A stretch of 64,000 nucleotides of DNA from Halalkalibacter sp. APA_J-10(15). GTDB lineage: Bacteria; Bacillota; Bacilli; Bacillales; Bacillaceae_D. The notes beneath the pieces were generated by a model. It did not search any database. It saw nothing but the letters and a program-made list of their open reading frames with translations, and was not told the DNA's origin. A program made the translations under genes and the position numbers. Positions 26,353 through 37,997 of this stretch are shown piece by piece. How positions within the stretch are numbered: position 1 is the first letter of the stretch; each line of letters opens with the position of its first letter. The stretch lies in contig NZ_JALKEV010000006.1 in assembly GCF_023017105.1 (NCBI RefSeq), forward strand, positions 172,015 through 236,014. The letters are read 5' to 3'.

Positions 26353-27462
26353 TTATTCCCCTTTAAATGCTCGCTTTACCTTCGCAAAGAAGCTGTCATT
26401 TTGTTCATCTGGCTGACCACCTGTCATTTGCGAAAACTCACGTAATAAGTCTTTTTCCTTCTCAGTTAAGTTCTTTGGTGTCACTACACGGATTTTCACA
26501 TGCTGATCACCTTGACCCCGCCCGTGTACGTTAGGTACCCCTTTACTTCTCAGGCGAAAATTCGTCCCCGTCTGTGTTCCAGCCGGAATTTTCAATTTCA
26601 CTTTACCAGTTAAAGTTGGTACCTCAATTTCATCACCGAGCGCTACTTGGGCAAATGTTAACGGCATTTCACAGTAAATGTCATCACCTTCACGTTCAAA
26701 AAATTCATGCGTTTTCACATTAAATACAACAAATAAATCTCCTGGAGGTCCACCATTAGAACCAGCTTCCCCTTGTCCGGATACTCGTAGTTGTTGGCCG
26801 TGATCAATTCCTGCAGGGACTTTAACGCTAATTTTTTTACGTTTCTTCACTTTACCTTGCCCACCACAAGTTGAGCACTTATGTTTAATTTGCTTACCTG
26901 TACCGTCGCAATAATGACAAACTCGACGGTTTACAACACGACCAAACGGTGTATTCTGTTCAACATTTAGCTGTCCTGATCCACCACAATGCGAACATGT
27001 TTCAGGTTTAGTTCCTGGCTTTGCTCCAGAACCTGAACATGTTTGACACGTTTCTTCTCGCGGAATTTCTATTTCTGTTTCTTTTCCAAATACTGCTTCC
27101 TTAAACTCTAACGTCATCGTATATTGTAAATCCGCTCCTTGACGAGGTGCATTCGGATTGCGACGTCCGCCGCCACCAAAGAACATATCAAATATATCGC
27201 CAAAGCCACCTCCAAAGTCTCCTCCTCCACCAAATCCTTGATTTGGATCTGTATGACCAAATTGATCATAGTGAGACTTCTTCTGAGGATCACTTAATGT
27301 GTCATACGCCTCTTTTACTTCTTTAAACTTTGCCTCAGCATCCGCTTCTTTATTGACGTCTGGATGATATTTACGCGCAAGCTTGCGATACGCCTTCTTC
27401 ACCTCATCAACTGAAGCATTTTGATCAACACCAAGGACTTCATAGTAATCTCGTTTACTCAT
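26353..27462 (-). CDS. dnaJ: chaperone DnaJ (Hsp40)
   Basis: A 369-residue type I Hsp40. J domain at 3-68 with the HPD tripeptide (KYHPDVN) that triggers DnaK ATP hydrolysis, a Gly/Phe-rich region (70-105), a zinc-binding domain with four CxxCxGxG repeats ([32 protein letters not shown]), then two substrate-binding beta domains. The ATG at 27462 is used because GGGAG precedes it by eight bases. A strong terminator-like hairpin separates it from dnaK, so its level may be lower than that of dnaK. Confidence 0.96.
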   Translation of the reverse strand: MSKRDYYEVLGVDQNASVDEVKKAYRKLARKYHPDVNKEADAEAKFKEVKEAYDTLSDPQKKSHYDQFGHTDPNQGFGGGGDFGGGFGDIFDMFFGGGGRRNPNAPRQGADLQYTMTLEFKEAVFGKETEIEIPREETCQTCSGSGAKPGTKPETCSHCGGSGQLNVEQNTPFGRVVNRRVCHYCDGTGKQIKHKCSTCGGQGKVKKRKKISVKVPAGIDHGQQLRVSGQGEAGSNGGPPGDLFVVFNVKTHEFFEREGDDIYCEMPLTFAQVALGDEIEVPTLTGKVKLKIPAGTQTGTNFRLRSKGVPNVHGRGQGDQHVKIRVVTPKNLTEKEKDLLREFSQMTGGQPDEQNDSFFAKVKRAFKGE

Positions 27463-27629
27463 GTCATCCACTCCCGATTCTATTCCATAACGTTCATCTT
27501 ACCACCTTACAAACCCTTTTCGCAATAAGAAAAGTAACAGTTTGTTACTTACTCGATTTCTACATTTATCAAAAGCATTAGAACAGCTCTTGCCTTACGA
27601 CAAAAATATCCTTTTCACATATCCTCTTA

Positions 27630-27664
27630 GAAAAAGTCAAAGTCAACGTAGTTGACTTTGACTT
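27630..27664 (-). terminator. strong hairpin between dnaK and dnaJ
   Basis: On the minus strand, AAGTCAAAGTCAAC and its exact complement form a 14-bp perfect stem with a 3-base loop, followed by TTTTTC. It starts 13 bases after the dnaK stop codon. It should terminate a large share of hrcA-grpE-dnaK transcripts before dnaJ. Confidence 0.85.
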
Positions 27665-27677
27665 ATGTGAAAGGTGA

Positions 27678-29531
<1,854 letters not shown>

Positions 29532-29551
29532 TTACTAGATTTATTTCATTT

Positions 29552-30112
29552 CTAAGCATTAACCTTAACCATCGCTGGTCGTAGGACTCTGTCTTTTAGC
29601 TTGTAACCTTTTTGCAATTCTTCCACAATTTGACCAGATTCAAACCCGTCTTCTTCCACTTGCATCACCGCTTGGTGAAGATGAGGATCAAACGTTTGGC
29701 CCTCTGTTTCAATTACCGCCACACCTTCATTATTTAATGTGTCTTGTAATTGACGATAGACCATTTCCATCCCTTGTAATAGAGACTTCGTTTCGTCTGA
29801 TTCAGGATTTACTAATAAAGCACGTTCGAAGTTATCTAATACAGGTAATAATGATTCAATAACGACTTGTGATCTATATTTAGCCGCTGCTTCTTTCTCT
29901 TCACGAGAACGGCGTCTGAAATTATCATAATCTGCTTGAGTACGTAATAGTCGATTATTTAATTCATTGATTTGTGCTTCTAATTGTTCATCTTTCGACC
30001 CTACGACTTCAGCTTCAGCCTCCACTGCTTCATCGCTATCATGCTCTGCATCAGCAATTGGTTCTTGCTCAGCTTTTGTCTCCTCAACCGTTTGTGTTTC
30101 TTTTTCTGCCAT
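29552..30112 (-). CDS. grpE: nucleotide exchange factor GrpE
   Basis: A 186-residue cytosolic co-chaperone that releases ADP from DnaK. An acidic N-terminal tail rich in Glu and Ala is followed by a long coiled coil (about 50-110) and a beta domain with the family signature around [20 protein letters not shown]. The ATG at 30112 is preferred, since AGGAGGTG lies eight bases before it and a GTG nine bases upstream would overlap that site. Confidence 0.95.
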   Translation of the reverse strand: MAEKETQTVEETKAEQEPIADAEHDSDEAVEAEAEVVGSKDEQLEAQINELNNRLLRTQADYDNFRRRSREEKEAAAKYRSQVVIESLLPVLDNFERALLVNPESDETKSLLQGMEMVYRQLQDTLNNEGVAVIETEGQTFDPHLHQAVMQVEEDGFESGQIVEELQKGYKLKDRVLRPAMVKVNA

Positions 30113-30173
30113 CTCGTTCACCTCCTAAATAAAATACATGAATCTTATGTATGTTGAAAGACGACATAGTGAA

Positions 30174-30206
30174 ATGTCAAAAGACGTCTTTATTGCCTTT
30201 TGACAT
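30174..30206 (-). other. hairpin between hrcA and grpE
   Basis: ATGTCAAAAG and its complement form a 10-bp stem with a 13-base loop. No T-run follows on the minus strand, so it is unlikely to be a full terminator. It may be a processing or stability element between the repressor and chaperone messages. Confidence 0.5.
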
Positions 30207-30231
30207 CCTTACTATGTTATCATTTCTCCAA

Positions 30232-31257
30232 TTAACGATACAAGTTTGTTAATAGTTTTGTTAAATCTTTCGATAGTGTATCTACAACACCAATCACTCG
30301 TCGATATTCCATTCTTGTTGGACCTAATATTCCAATTGTGCCCATTTGCTTACCACCAATTGAATACGTTGCTGTAATCAAACTACAATGATCAAACGCT
30401 TCAAGTTGATTTTCTTCACCTATTTTAACTTGTACACCGGTATGAGGTGTTTTTAAAATTTGCAACATAGTGGCATCTTCTTCCAGCATATTAAGAAGCA
30501 TGCGGATTTTTTCAACATCCTTGAATTCTGGTTGTGTGAGTAAATTCGTCTTACCACTATAGAATAGCTTCTCATGTTTCTCCATTTCAAATGAAGCCAT
30601 AAGTAATTTCATGACATGTTCATAATTTTGGACATGTGTTCGTAACACATCTGCGACTTCATATTGAAGCTTCTTTCTGAGTTTGTACAACGGAACTCCC
30701 TTTAATCGTTCATTTAAGATATTCACCGTTCTTTCTAACTCAGCAGCTTCAATTCCATCAGGAATAGCGATTGTTTGACTTTCAACATGGCCTGTGTCAG
30801 TCACAACAATAACAGTTGCCGACACTTTACTTAACGGAATGATCTGAATATTAGTCAATGAAGTCTCAAACAATTCAGGCCCTAGTACAACAGAAATATA
30901 ACTTGTCATACTCGATAATACGCGAGCAGAATGTTGGATGACTTCCTCTAACTCCCGTATTCGTTCATCAAAACCAGAACGAATATCAAATCGCTCTGCG
31001 GTTGTTAAGTGATGAGGTAACAACAAATGATCCACATAAAACCGATAACCTTTCTGAGAAGGTATACGACCCGCGGAGCTGTGTGGTTTCTCTAAGAAAC
31101 CTAATTCTTCTAAGTCTGCCATATCATTACGAATCGTAGCTGGGCTAAACGTAATATCCTCACGCTTAGAAATGCTTCTTGATCCAACAGGTTCAGCAGA
31201 ACGGATATAATCGTCAACGATTGCATGTAGAATGAGCAATTGTCTCTCTGTTAACAT
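30232..31257 (-). CDS. hrcA: heat-shock repressor HrcA
   Basis: A 341-residue repressor that binds the CIRCE operator and is kept active by GroEL. The N-terminal winged helix contains SKREDITFSPATIRNDMADL; a GAF-like dimer domain follows. The ATG at 31257 is chosen, with GAGGTG upstream; the longer frame starts inside the leader. It is the first gene of the hrcA-grpE-dnaK-dnaJ-prmA-rsmE-mtaB operon and has a perfect CIRCE in its own leader, so it is autoregulated. Confidence 0.96.
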   Translation of the reverse strand: MLTERQLLILHAIVDDYIRSAEPVGSRSISKREDITFSPATIRNDMADLEELGFLEKPHSSAGRIPSQKGYRFYVDHLLLPHHLTTAERFDIRSGFDERIRELEEVIQHSARVLSSMTSYISVVLGPELFETSLTNIQIIPLSKVSATVIVVTDTGHVESQTIAIPDGIEAAELERTVNILNERLKGVPLYKLRKKLQYEVADVLRTHVQNYEHVMKLLMASFEMEKHEKLFYSGKTNLLTQPEFKDVEKIRMLLNMLEEDATMLQILKTPHTGVQVKIGEENQLEAFDHCSLITATYSIGGKQMGTIGILGPTRMEYRRVIGVVDTLSKDLTKLLTNLYR

Positions 31258-31273
31258 CCCCTCACCACCTCTG

Positions 31274-31300
31274 TTAGCACTCAATCTATTCGAGTGCTAA
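31274..31300 (-). promoter_or_regulatory. CIRCE operator (HrcA binding site)
   Basis: TTAGCACTC, nine bases, then GAGTGCTAA: both arms match the CIRCE consensus without mismatch. It lies 16 bases upstream of the hrcA ATG and just downstream of the predicted promoter. Confidence 0.97.
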
Positions 31301-31310
31301 ATCTAATGAT

Positions 31311-31339
31311 AAATTACCAAATGGACTGTCATTTGTCAA
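31311..31339 (-). promoter_or_regulatory. sigma-A promoter of the hrcA operon
   Basis: On the minus strand TTGACA (31339-31334) and TAATTT (31316-31311) are separated by 17 bases. The transcript would begin at or just before the CIRCE element, so bound HrcA would block initiation. It sits about 10 bases beyond the hemW stop codon. Confidence 0.75.
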
Positions 31340-31348
31340 TAAAAACAC

Positions 31349-32500
31349 TCAATTAATTGATTGTTCCTCTAGAATCGCAATAAATTGTTCGAATACTTCA
31401 TTGCCTAAAAGTAATCCATCAGCTGTTAGTTGAATGCGATCTACAGATTCGAATAAAAGCCCTCGCGCTTGTAGTGTATGAAGTTGTTTCGAAAAACAAT
31501 CGTGTATAGACATACCAAATTTAACCTGGAATTCATCTTTACTTACACCTTCTAATTTTCGCAACCCTAAAAACATTTGTTCTTCAATTTGCTCCACTTT
31601 ACTCACGTGATGAATAGATACGGTCGGTACGTCCCCTTGCCCAATCGCACGTAAATACTTCGGTAATGGACCATGGTTTTGGTAACGCACGCCATTTAAA
31701 TAACCATGAGCACCTGCACCAAAACCAAAATATTCTTCATTGTTCCAATAAACGAGATTGTGCTGACTTTCAAAGCCTTCCTTAGCAAAATTACTGATTT
31801 CATATTGTGCCAGCTTCGCTTTCGCCGTCACCGCTCGTAAATTTTTGTACATTTCCACCTCATCCTCTTCTGGAGGAAGTGTTAATTTCCCTTGACGCTT
31901 TCTATTAAAAAAAATCGTCTTCTCCTCTACCTTCAACGAATAAGCTGATACGTGTTCAATCTCCAACGCTAAAGCTTCCTTTAACGTTTGACGGAAATGC
32001 TCCGGTGTTTGTTTCGGTAAACCGAACATTAGATCTAGAGAAATATTCTGAAACCCTGATGCTCTTGCACGCTCTACTGCATCGTACACACTGCTCCGAT
32101 TATGAGTTCGTCCAATTTCCTTCAATAGTTTTTCGTCAAAGGTTTGAACACCCATGCTTAATCGGTTCACGCCGAAATCCTTTAAGATCGTTAGCTTTTC
32201 ATCATCAATGCTGTCAGGATTCACTTCAATTGTAAATTCACGAAGATGATCCAAGTCCATCATTTGCTGCATCCCTTTTAAAAGTCGTTTTAATTGCTTC
32301 GCTGACAAAGCTGTTGGTGTTCCCCCACCAATGAAAATCGTTTCCAACGAGCAAGAGGATACGTCAGAGCGCTTCATTTCAGTTAATAGGGCTTCAATAT
32401 ATTCGTCCACTGGCTGATTTTTTAGATAGACTTTGTTAAAATCACAATAATAACAAATATGCTCACAAAAAGGGATATGAATATATGCTGCTTTTACCAC
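31349..32500 (-). CDS. hemW: HemW, radical-SAM heme chaperone (coproporphyrinogen oxidase-like)
   Basis: A 383-residue radical-SAM protein with the CEHICYYC cluster motif at the N-terminus followed by DFN, the IGGGTPTAL stretch, and a C-terminal HemN-like domain. HemW is a heme-binding insertase and not a true HemN oxidase; the short N-terminus supports this. The GTG at 32500 is used because AAAGGAGG lies six bases before it and the family begins with (M)VKAAYIHIPF; the longer frame would start within the leader. In B. subtilis it directly follows lepA; here a DUF3231 gene and a terminator intervene. Confidence 0.93.
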   Translation of the reverse strand: MVKAAYIHIPFCEHICYYCDFNKVYLKNQPVDEYIEALLTEMKRSDVSSCSLETIFIGGGTPTALSAKQLKRLLKGMQQMMDLDHLREFTIEVNPDSIDDEKLTILKDFGVNRLSMGVQTFDEKLLKEIGRTHNRSSVYDAVERARASGFQNISLDLMFGLPKQTPEHFRQTLKEALALEIEHVSAYSLKVEEKTIFFNRKRQGKLTLPPEEDEVEMYKNLRAVTAKAKLAQYEISNFAKEGFESQHNLVYWNNEEYFGFGAGAHGYLNGVRYQNHGPLPKYLRAIGQGDVPTVSIHHVSKVEQIEEQMFLGLRKLEGVSKDEFQVKFGMSIHDCFSKQLHTLQARGLLFESVDRIQLTADGLLLGNEVFEQFIAILEEQSIN

Positions 32501-32836
32501 CAGATCCCTCCTTTCATTCATGTTGAAGAACATTGGAATTTTAGACAAATCTTTTCAAGCTGATAGGGGTGTCCCGAGTGGAACACCCCCCATATGATTG
32601 AATCACCCATAGATTGAATAGCCATAAGCTCATTTCACTTACAAAATTGTATCTCCATTTGTATTCTAAAGTATCCAACCAAATCTAGCAACTAAATGAT
32701 TTTATTAAGGTTGAAATGCTTCCCTTATATGAATTATAAAATACCCCAATTAGGATCAACACCTTTACAGGCCAATACATAAATATGTAAATTATAGACA
32801 AAAATATATTTATTCGTAAAAATAGGAGGTAATAAA
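32501..32836. promoter_or_regulatory. divergent intergenic region between hemW and the DUF3231 gene
   Basis: Apart from ribosome sites at both ends, it holds a GC-rich hairpin at 32566-32589 (GGGGTGT stem, inner CC/GG pairs) about 65 bases upstream of the hemW GTG, without a T-run. It must supply a promoter for hemW because lepA transcription ends at 33936-33984. No -35/-10 pair was assigned. Confidence 0.5.
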
Positions 32837-33832
32837 TTGAGTGAGCATATTAGGTTAACTGCGGCAGAAATCGGTTCTCTATGGTCAAGTTATATGACCG
32901 AAAGCGCAAGTATTCCCATGTTAAAGTACTTTCTTGCTAATGTAGAAGACTCAGAAATTAAATCAATCATTAATTTAACATTGACTACCTCACAGAATCA
33001 CTTAATGGAATTAAAAACTATATTTAAGCGTGAAGCGTTTCCAATTCCAATAGGCTTCTCATTAGAAGATGTAAATTTGAATGCGCCCCGATTATTTTCT
33101 GATACATACTTTCTATACTTCATTAGAAGCTTAAGCAAAGCTGGAATTGCATCAAATGGAGCAGCCCTTTCCACTGCTGCACGAGAAGATATTAGAAAGT
33201 TATATAACAAATACTTAGTCGACGCTGTAGCAATTGAAGGTGCCACAAAACAATTATTACTAACTAAAGGTATATTTGTTCGTCCCCCACATTTGCCTAC
33301 CCCGAAGGAGCCTGAATTTGTTAAAAACGAAAAGTTCCTAAAAGGTTGGTTTGGAGAAAAAAGACCGTTAACAGCAGAAGAAATTACCCACATATATTTG
33401 AATTATAATAATAATATACATGGTAAGTCTCTATTACTTGGATTTGCGCAAACCTCTCAATTTGAAAAAGTGAAAAGACACTTTTTAAGAGGGGTAGAAT
33501 TATCGAAAAAAATTATAAGTGAGTTACAAACTCTTTTAGAAGAAAGTCATTTACCTGCGCCTATGACTTGGGATGCTGAAGTTACAGATAATACAGTTCC
33601 TGTTTTTTCGGATAAACTTATGATGTTTCAAACAAATACATTAACAGCTATGTCGTTAGCTAATATAGGCGGTTCTATGGCATTAAGTTTCCGCAGGGAT
33701 ATTGCTGCGAAATATTCAAAGCAACTGGTCAATGTCGGTCTTTATGCTGAAGATGGTGCAGAGCTAATGATTAATAACGGTTGGTTAGAGCTTCCACCTA
33801 TCTCTGCTAATCGAAAGGATTTAATAAACTAA
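32837..33832 (+). CDS. DUF3231 family protein
   Basis: A 331-residue protein made of two related all-helical halves (about 5-165 and 175-325), each starting with a LTAAEIGSLWSSYM- or LTAEEITHIYLNY-type helix. This duplicated ferritin-like layout matches DUF3231, a family frequent in spore formers with no proven function; some relatives resemble spore-coat and catalase-like ferritin-fold proteins. It starts with TTG preceded by AGGAGG. Transcribed opposite to its neighbours, it interrupts the otherwise conserved lepA-hemW order, so it is probably an insertion. No transposase remnant is visible beside it. Confidence 0.8.
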   Translation: MSEHIRLTAAEIGSLWSSYMTESASIPMLKYFLANVEDSEIKSIINLTLTTSQNHLMELKTIFKREAFPIPIGFSLEDVNLNAPRLFSDTYFLYFIRSLSKAGIASNGAALSTAAREDIRKLYNKYLVDAVAIEGATKQLLLTKGIFVRPPHLPTPKEPEFVKNEKFLKGWFGEKRPLTAEEITHIYLNYNNNIHGKSLLLGFAQTSQFEKVKRHFLRGVELSKKIISELQTLLEESHLPAPMTWDAEVTDNTVPVFSDKLMMFQTNTLTAMSLANIGGSMALSFRRDIAAKYSKQLVNVGLYAEDGAELMINNGWLELPPISANRKDLIN

Positions 33833-33935
33833 AATGTTGAGCATAGTTGCATTCGGAAAGGAATTTGTTATGATTGCCTATTCTACACCTCGGAGTATCG
33901 CACAACCAATTATCTTTTTTTGAAAAAATCCCAAA

Positions 33936-33984
33936 TAAAAACAGTACTCCAATGTTAGGTTAGTCCGACATATTGGAGTGCTGT
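33936..33984 (-). terminator. terminator of lepA
   Basis: On the minus strand ACAGCACTCCAAT pairs with ATTGGAGTACTGT (one G-T pair), loop of 18 bases, followed by TTTTATTTGG. It also faces the end of the convergent DUF3231 gene, where it has no T-run. Confidence 0.8.
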
Positions 33985-34072
33985 TAAGTTTGAAATCTAT
34001 GTTTCGTACAGGTTGAACACACTGTTTATTCTAAAGAAATACGAATCATCCTATTAGTTTCTTCTTAATACT

Positions 34073-35893
34073 TTAATCATCCATACGCAAAACAGCCATA
34101 AAGGCTTCCTGCGGCACTTCGACATTCCCTACTGATTTCATCCGTTTCTTACCTTCTTTTTGCTTTTCAAGTAGCTTACGTTTACGAGAAATATCGCCAC
34201 CGTAACATTTTGCCAATACGTTCTTACGAATCGCTTTAATCGTTGATCTGGCAATAATTTTCGTTCCTATACTCGCTTGAACCGGAACTTCAAATTGTTG
34301 ACGAGGAATTAATTCCTTTAACTTTTCAACGATTACCTTTCCACGCTCAAATGCAAAATCACGGTGAACGATAACAGAAAGAGCATCAACCTTCTCAGCA
34401 TTAAGTAGAATATCCATTTTAACGAGCTTTGATGGTTTATATCCAATTAATTCATAGTCAAATGATGCATACCCTTTCGTACTTGATTTCAATTGATCAA
34501 AGAAATCATAGACGATCTCCGATAAAGGAATTTCGTACACTATTTGTACGCGTATATCATCTAAATATTGCATATCAATGAATATACCGCGCTTCCCTTG
34601 GCAAAGCTCCATTATCGCCCCAACAAATTCATTTGGTACCATAATTTTTGCTTTCACATACGGCTCTTCCACTTGATCAATCTTTTGTGTATCAGGCATA
34701 TTAGAAGGGTTATCAATCGTTACCTCTTCCCCACTTGTCGTCAATACTTTATAAACCACACTTGGTGCTGTTGTAATTAACGTAATGCCAAATTCACGTT
34801 CAATCCGCTCTTGTATAATTTCCATATGAAGAAGCCCTAAGAAGCCACAACGGAAACCAAAGCCTAATGCTTGAGATGTTTCGGGCTCATATTGTAACGA
34901 AGCATCATTTAATTCTAAACGCTCCAGTGCTTCTCTTAAATCATTGTAATCATTTGTATCAACTGGATATAGACCACAATAAACCATCGGGTTCATACGT
35001 CGATATCCAGGTAATGGCTTATCTGCTGGTCTAGTTGCCTCAGTTATCGTATCCCCGACACGTGTATCACCTACATTTTTAATAGACGCCGTTAAAAATC
35101 CAACATCTCCAACCGTTAATTCGTCACGTTTCTCAGCCTTTGGAGTAAAGACTCCAATTTCTTGGACTTCAAACTCCTTACCCGTTGCCATCATTTTAAT
35201 CTTCTGGCCCGGCTTAACCGTTCCCTCAACAATTCGTATATAAGCAATAACACCCCGATACGAATCATACAATGAATCGAAAATTAACGCTTGCAATGGC
35301 GCTTGTGGGTTACCTTGAGGTGCTGGAACAAGCTCTACGACTTGCTCTAATATTTCCTCAATCCCTATCCCGTTTTTCGCTGATGCTAACACAGCACCTG
35401 ATGCATCCAATCCAATCACATCTTCAACCTCTTGTTTCACTCGATCAGGCTCAGCACTTGGTAAGTCAATTTTATTTATGACCGGTAGAATTTCCAAATC
35501 ATTATCAAGCGCCAAATAGACATTCGCTAATGTTTGCGCTTCAATTCCTTGAGCCGCATCAACGATAAGCAACGCTCCCTCACAGGCCGCTAAACTACGT
35601 GACACTTCATATGTAAAATCGACATGTCCAGGCGTATCAATTAAATGAAATATATATTCTTCCCCATCTTGAGCCTTATACGTTAACTGAACGGCATTTA
35701 ACTTAATTGTAATTCCTCGTTCACGTTCTAAATCCATTGCATCTAGCGTTTGATCTTTCATTTCACGGTCAGTCAGTGCACCCGTCTGCTCCAAAATTCG
35801 GTCAGCAAGTGTTGATTTTCCGTGGTCAATGTGCGCGATAATAGAAAAGTTCCGTATCTTTGATTGCCGCGCTAACCGCTGTTCATTATTCAT
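34073..35893 (-). CDS. lepA: elongation factor 4 (LepA)
   Basis: A 606-residue translational GTPase that back-translocates or rescues stalled ribosomes. The G domain has [21 protein letters not shown] and [12 protein letters not shown]; the C-terminal LepA-specific domain ends with [20 protein letters not shown] and [19 protein letters not shown]. The ATG at 35893 aligns with the start of Bacillus homologues; a GTG one codon upstream has equal claim from spacing to GGAG. Order gpr, spoIIP, yqxA, lepA matches B. subtilis. Confidence 0.97.
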   Translation of the reverse strand: MNNEQRLARQSKIRNFSIIAHIDHGKSTLADRILEQTGALTDREMKDQTLDAMDLERERGITIKLNAVQLTYKAQDGEEYIFHLIDTPGHVDFTYEVSRSLAACEGALLIVDAAQGIEAQTLANVYLALDNDLEILPVINKIDLPSAEPDRVKQEVEDVIGLDASGAVLASAKNGIGIEEILEQVVELVPAPQGNPQAPLQALIFDSLYDSYRGVIAYIRIVEGTVKPGQKIKMMATGKEFEVQEIGVFTPKAEKRDELTVGDVGFLTASIKNVGDTRVGDTITEATRPADKPLPGYRRMNPMVYCGLYPVDTNDYNDLREALERLELNDASLQYEPETSQALGFGFRCGFLGLLHMEIIQERIEREFGITLITTAPSVVYKVLTTSGEEVTIDNPSNMPDTQKIDQVEEPYVKAKIMVPNEFVGAIMELCQGKRGIFIDMQYLDDIRVQIVYEIPLSEIVYDFFDQLKSSTKGYASFDYELIGYKPSKLVKMDILLNAEKVDALSVIVHRDFAFERGKVIVEKLKELIPRQQFEVPVQASIGTKIIARSTIKAIRKNVLAKCYGGDISRKRKLLEKQKEGKKRMKSVGNVEVPQEAFMAVLRMDD

Positions 35894-35970
35894 CACATAA
35901 TCACTCCTACAAAATCGTACAGAACATCACTCTGTATTATACCTTTCACCCACCTATCTATCAACTAAGA

Positions 35971-36008
35971 ATAAAAGCTACTGAAAAACAAAACTTCTTC
36001 AGTAGCTT
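35971..36008 (-). terminator. terminator between yqxA and lepA
   Basis: AAGCTACTGAA and its complement form an 11-bp stem; on the minus strand it is followed by TTATTCTT. It separates the spoIIP-yqxA transcription unit from lepA. Confidence 0.65.
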
Positions 36009-36060
36009 CAATCATAATGCAAGAGTCAACTGTTTAAAATTCGTAAATACACGATCCTTT

Positions 36061-36384
36061 TTAATATGAAGACTCTTTTCCGTTCAAATAATGAATCGTA
36101 GCAACCATTCTTGAAAGACAAGCTCGACTCATTTTATTCAAACCATTTGCAACCCCTTCTCCTAGATCAGAGAAAAAGTTAAACCGTCCTATCTCTTCCA
36201 CCTTTTCTCCTTTATTCACTAACTCTTCGAAGGTTTCATTTTGAAGCTTCGTTTCGATTTGATTAATCTCAAGTGGGATAGGTTTATCTATTCCAAGTTC
36301 TTCACTTACAAGCTGAACACCAAGCAATATTCCAAATAAGAGGAACAAACCGACAACAGCGATCGATAATAGAGCTCGTTTCAT
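36061..36384 (-). CDS. yqxA: YqxA, DUF3679 membrane protein
   Basis: A 107-residue protein with one N-terminal membrane segment (about 5-26) and a charged helical tail. It corresponds to YqxA, encoded between spoIIP and lepA in B. subtilis; function unknown. The ATG at 36384 is chosen because GGAGG lies just before it; the longer frame reads through that ribosome site and overlaps spoIIP. The ten-base gap to the spoIIP stop suggests co-transcription and a possible sporulation role. Confidence 0.85.
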   Translation of the reverse strand: MKRALLSIAVVGLFLLFGILLGVQLVSEELGIDKPIPLEINQIETKLQNETFEELVNKGEKVEEIGRFNFFSDLGEGVANGLNKMSRACLSRMVATIHYLNGKESSY

Positions 36385-36394
36385 TTTTATCCTC

Positions 36395-37564
36395 CTATCC
36401 ATCTACTGCATGATGCTCCCAATAAAATTCAGCAAATACTTCTGCTACAGCCTCAGCAGCACGATATGTTTCTTCTAATGTGTTTTCTACTCCACCGAAT
36501 TCAATTAGTACCGAATTACTTGATAAATCCTGGTTAAATCGTCCATTCGTATACGGACCATCTTTTAAAATAACACCACGGCTTAATCCTGGGTAGTGCT
36601 CTTCCAAATCATTATGGAGTGATTTTGCAAGCTCGTAGTTTTCTTCATAATTTTCATGATTCCCACCAATAACGAATACCGTTCTTGCAAATTCTTCGTT
36701 ATTAATCGTAACGGTCGTGCGATCTCTTGGAAGTGAGTCACGGTGAATATCAAAGAAATAATGTAAATCACTATTTTCCTCCATCGCTTCTACAACAAAA
36801 TTTCTTGAAGCGTCATACGATTGTGGATAATTCCAACCTTTCTCTCGCAAATTCTCCTGGATATCCCGTTCCTCTACCTCTGTTCCTATTCCACGCTTTT
36901 CTAATTCCTGTGATAACTTCTCTCCTACTAGCGTAATATTCACTTTATTATGAAATGCTTCATTTGGTTCATTTGTTTCTAATTCAGGTAGAAACGATTC
37001 CGTATTATGAGAATGGATAATATGAACAACCTTGCGTCCATCCGTTGATTCTTCTATCTCTTCACGCTCTCTCTCTAACTGTTCAAGACGTTCTAAACTT
37101 TCCTGTGTTGCCTCACGCTCTGCTAAAATGACATCCATCGGCGGAGCAGATTCAACAGGTATATTTGTATAATCCGTTCCTTCCCCAGCTATTAAGATAC
37201 TACCATCAAATAATGCAAATCCAGGGAGTTCTCTCCCAAGTAAACTTCTAGGATCATTTGGATTAATACTTGTAGCAATTTCAAACAAAACTGAGCTAAT
37301 ACTAGGGGGTTCACTATCATTTGGCAAGACGGATTTAAAATGCTGATTTTCCATACCTAATAAGTAAAGAAAATGCTCTCCTTTAATATTTGATGACCAT
37401 TCATGTATTTGATTCGAGGCTAGTCCATGTCCTGGTTCAAATGAAGTAAGGATACCGGTGAAAATAAATAATCCCATGATTCCAATAATAAATAATGAAA
37501 ATATTTTCTTTATGCTTGTCCGGTTTACACCGACACCAAACCTTAACTGTCTTCTCTTTCGCAT
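36395..37564 (-). CDS. spoIIP: stage II sporulation protein P, SpoIIP
   Basis: A 389-residue membrane-anchored peptidoglycan amidase and endopeptidase of the SpoIID-SpoIIM-SpoIIP machine that drives forespore engulfment. One membrane segment (about 21-42), a linker rich in Glu and Arg, and a catalytic domain with IHSHNTESFLPE, YFFDIHRDS and VLIEFGGVEN follow. The His and Glu residues in these blocks are the likely zinc ligands. Expected control is by sigma-E; I did not find a promoter I trust. Confidence 0.95.
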   Translation of the reverse strand: MRKRRQLRFGVGVNRTSIKKIFSLFIIGIMGLFIFTGILTSFEPGHGLASNQIHEWSSNIKGEHFLYLLGMENQHFKSVLPNDSEPPSISSVLFEIATSINPNDPRSLLGRELPGFALFDGSILIAGEGTDYTNIPVESAPPMDVILAEREATQESLERLEQLEREREEIEESTDGRKVVHIIHSHNTESFLPELETNEPNEAFHNKVNITLVGEKLSQELEKRGIGTEVEERDIQENLREKGWNYPQSYDASRNFVVEAMEENSDLHYFFDIHRDSLPRDRTTVTINNEEFARTVFVIGGNHENYEENYELAKSLHNDLEEHYPGLSRGVILKDGPYTNGRFNQDLSSNSVLIEFGGVENTLEETYRAAEAVAEVFAEFYWEHHAVDG

Positions 37565-37705
37565 CGTCTCATCTCCTATCAGTTAGCTACATTGAAAACA
37601 ACATCAATACGTTAAGTAAAAGAAACGACCTCATTCCACCATATGAATGAGAGTGAAAAAAAGAACTAAGAAAATAGCAAAGTTTCATCAAAGTTAATTT
37701 GGGCA

Positions 37706-37880
37706 CAAAAAAAGTGCGATTTCCACTTTTTCAAGTCACTCAAGGAAGAGTAATGGCTCCGCTCGTTGTGCGCCTTGCAATGAGAAACCCACTCATTGCA
37801 AGGCTTTCAAAATCGGGCAACGGCTACGCACATTACTTAAAGCCACTGAAAAAGTGAAAATTTCACTTTTTCAGTGGCCT
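37706..37880. repeat. intergenic palindromic repeat element, copy A
   Basis: Three hairpins are embedded: AAAAAGTG/CACTTTTT near 37708-37730, GCCTTGCAATGAG and its exact complement at 37772-37804, and an 18-bp-arm perfect palindrome around a single A at 37842-37878 (arms begin GCCACTGAAAAAG). Two segments, 37753-37767 and 37816-37854, recur inverted at 44324-44447, and the terminal CACTGAAAAAG hairpin recurs at 51330-51359. It looks like a diverged, non-coding mobile or REP-like family. Confidence 0.65.
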
Positions 37881-37951
37881 CGAAAGCGAGTAGCTCAAGC
37901 GCAATAGAACGAACCTGTGACAGCCCCTTACTTTAAAGAGTAAGAAATAAT

Positions 37952-37997
37952 AAAAGTCGGTGAAATTTTACTTTTCGTAAAATTTCACCGACTTTTT
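37952..37997. terminator. terminator of gpr
   Basis: AAAAGTCGGTGAAATTTTAC and its exact complement form a 20-bp stem with a 5-base loop, followed on the minus strand by TATTATTTC and on the plus side by further T residues. It can work in both directions. Confidence 0.85.

Noticed and set aside
27463-27677. Small RNA gene (SurC-like) in the dnaK-dnaJ spacer
   Set aside because: A sporulation-linked small RNA is reported from this spacer in B. subtilis, but I see no promoter or structure here beyond the dnaK terminator.
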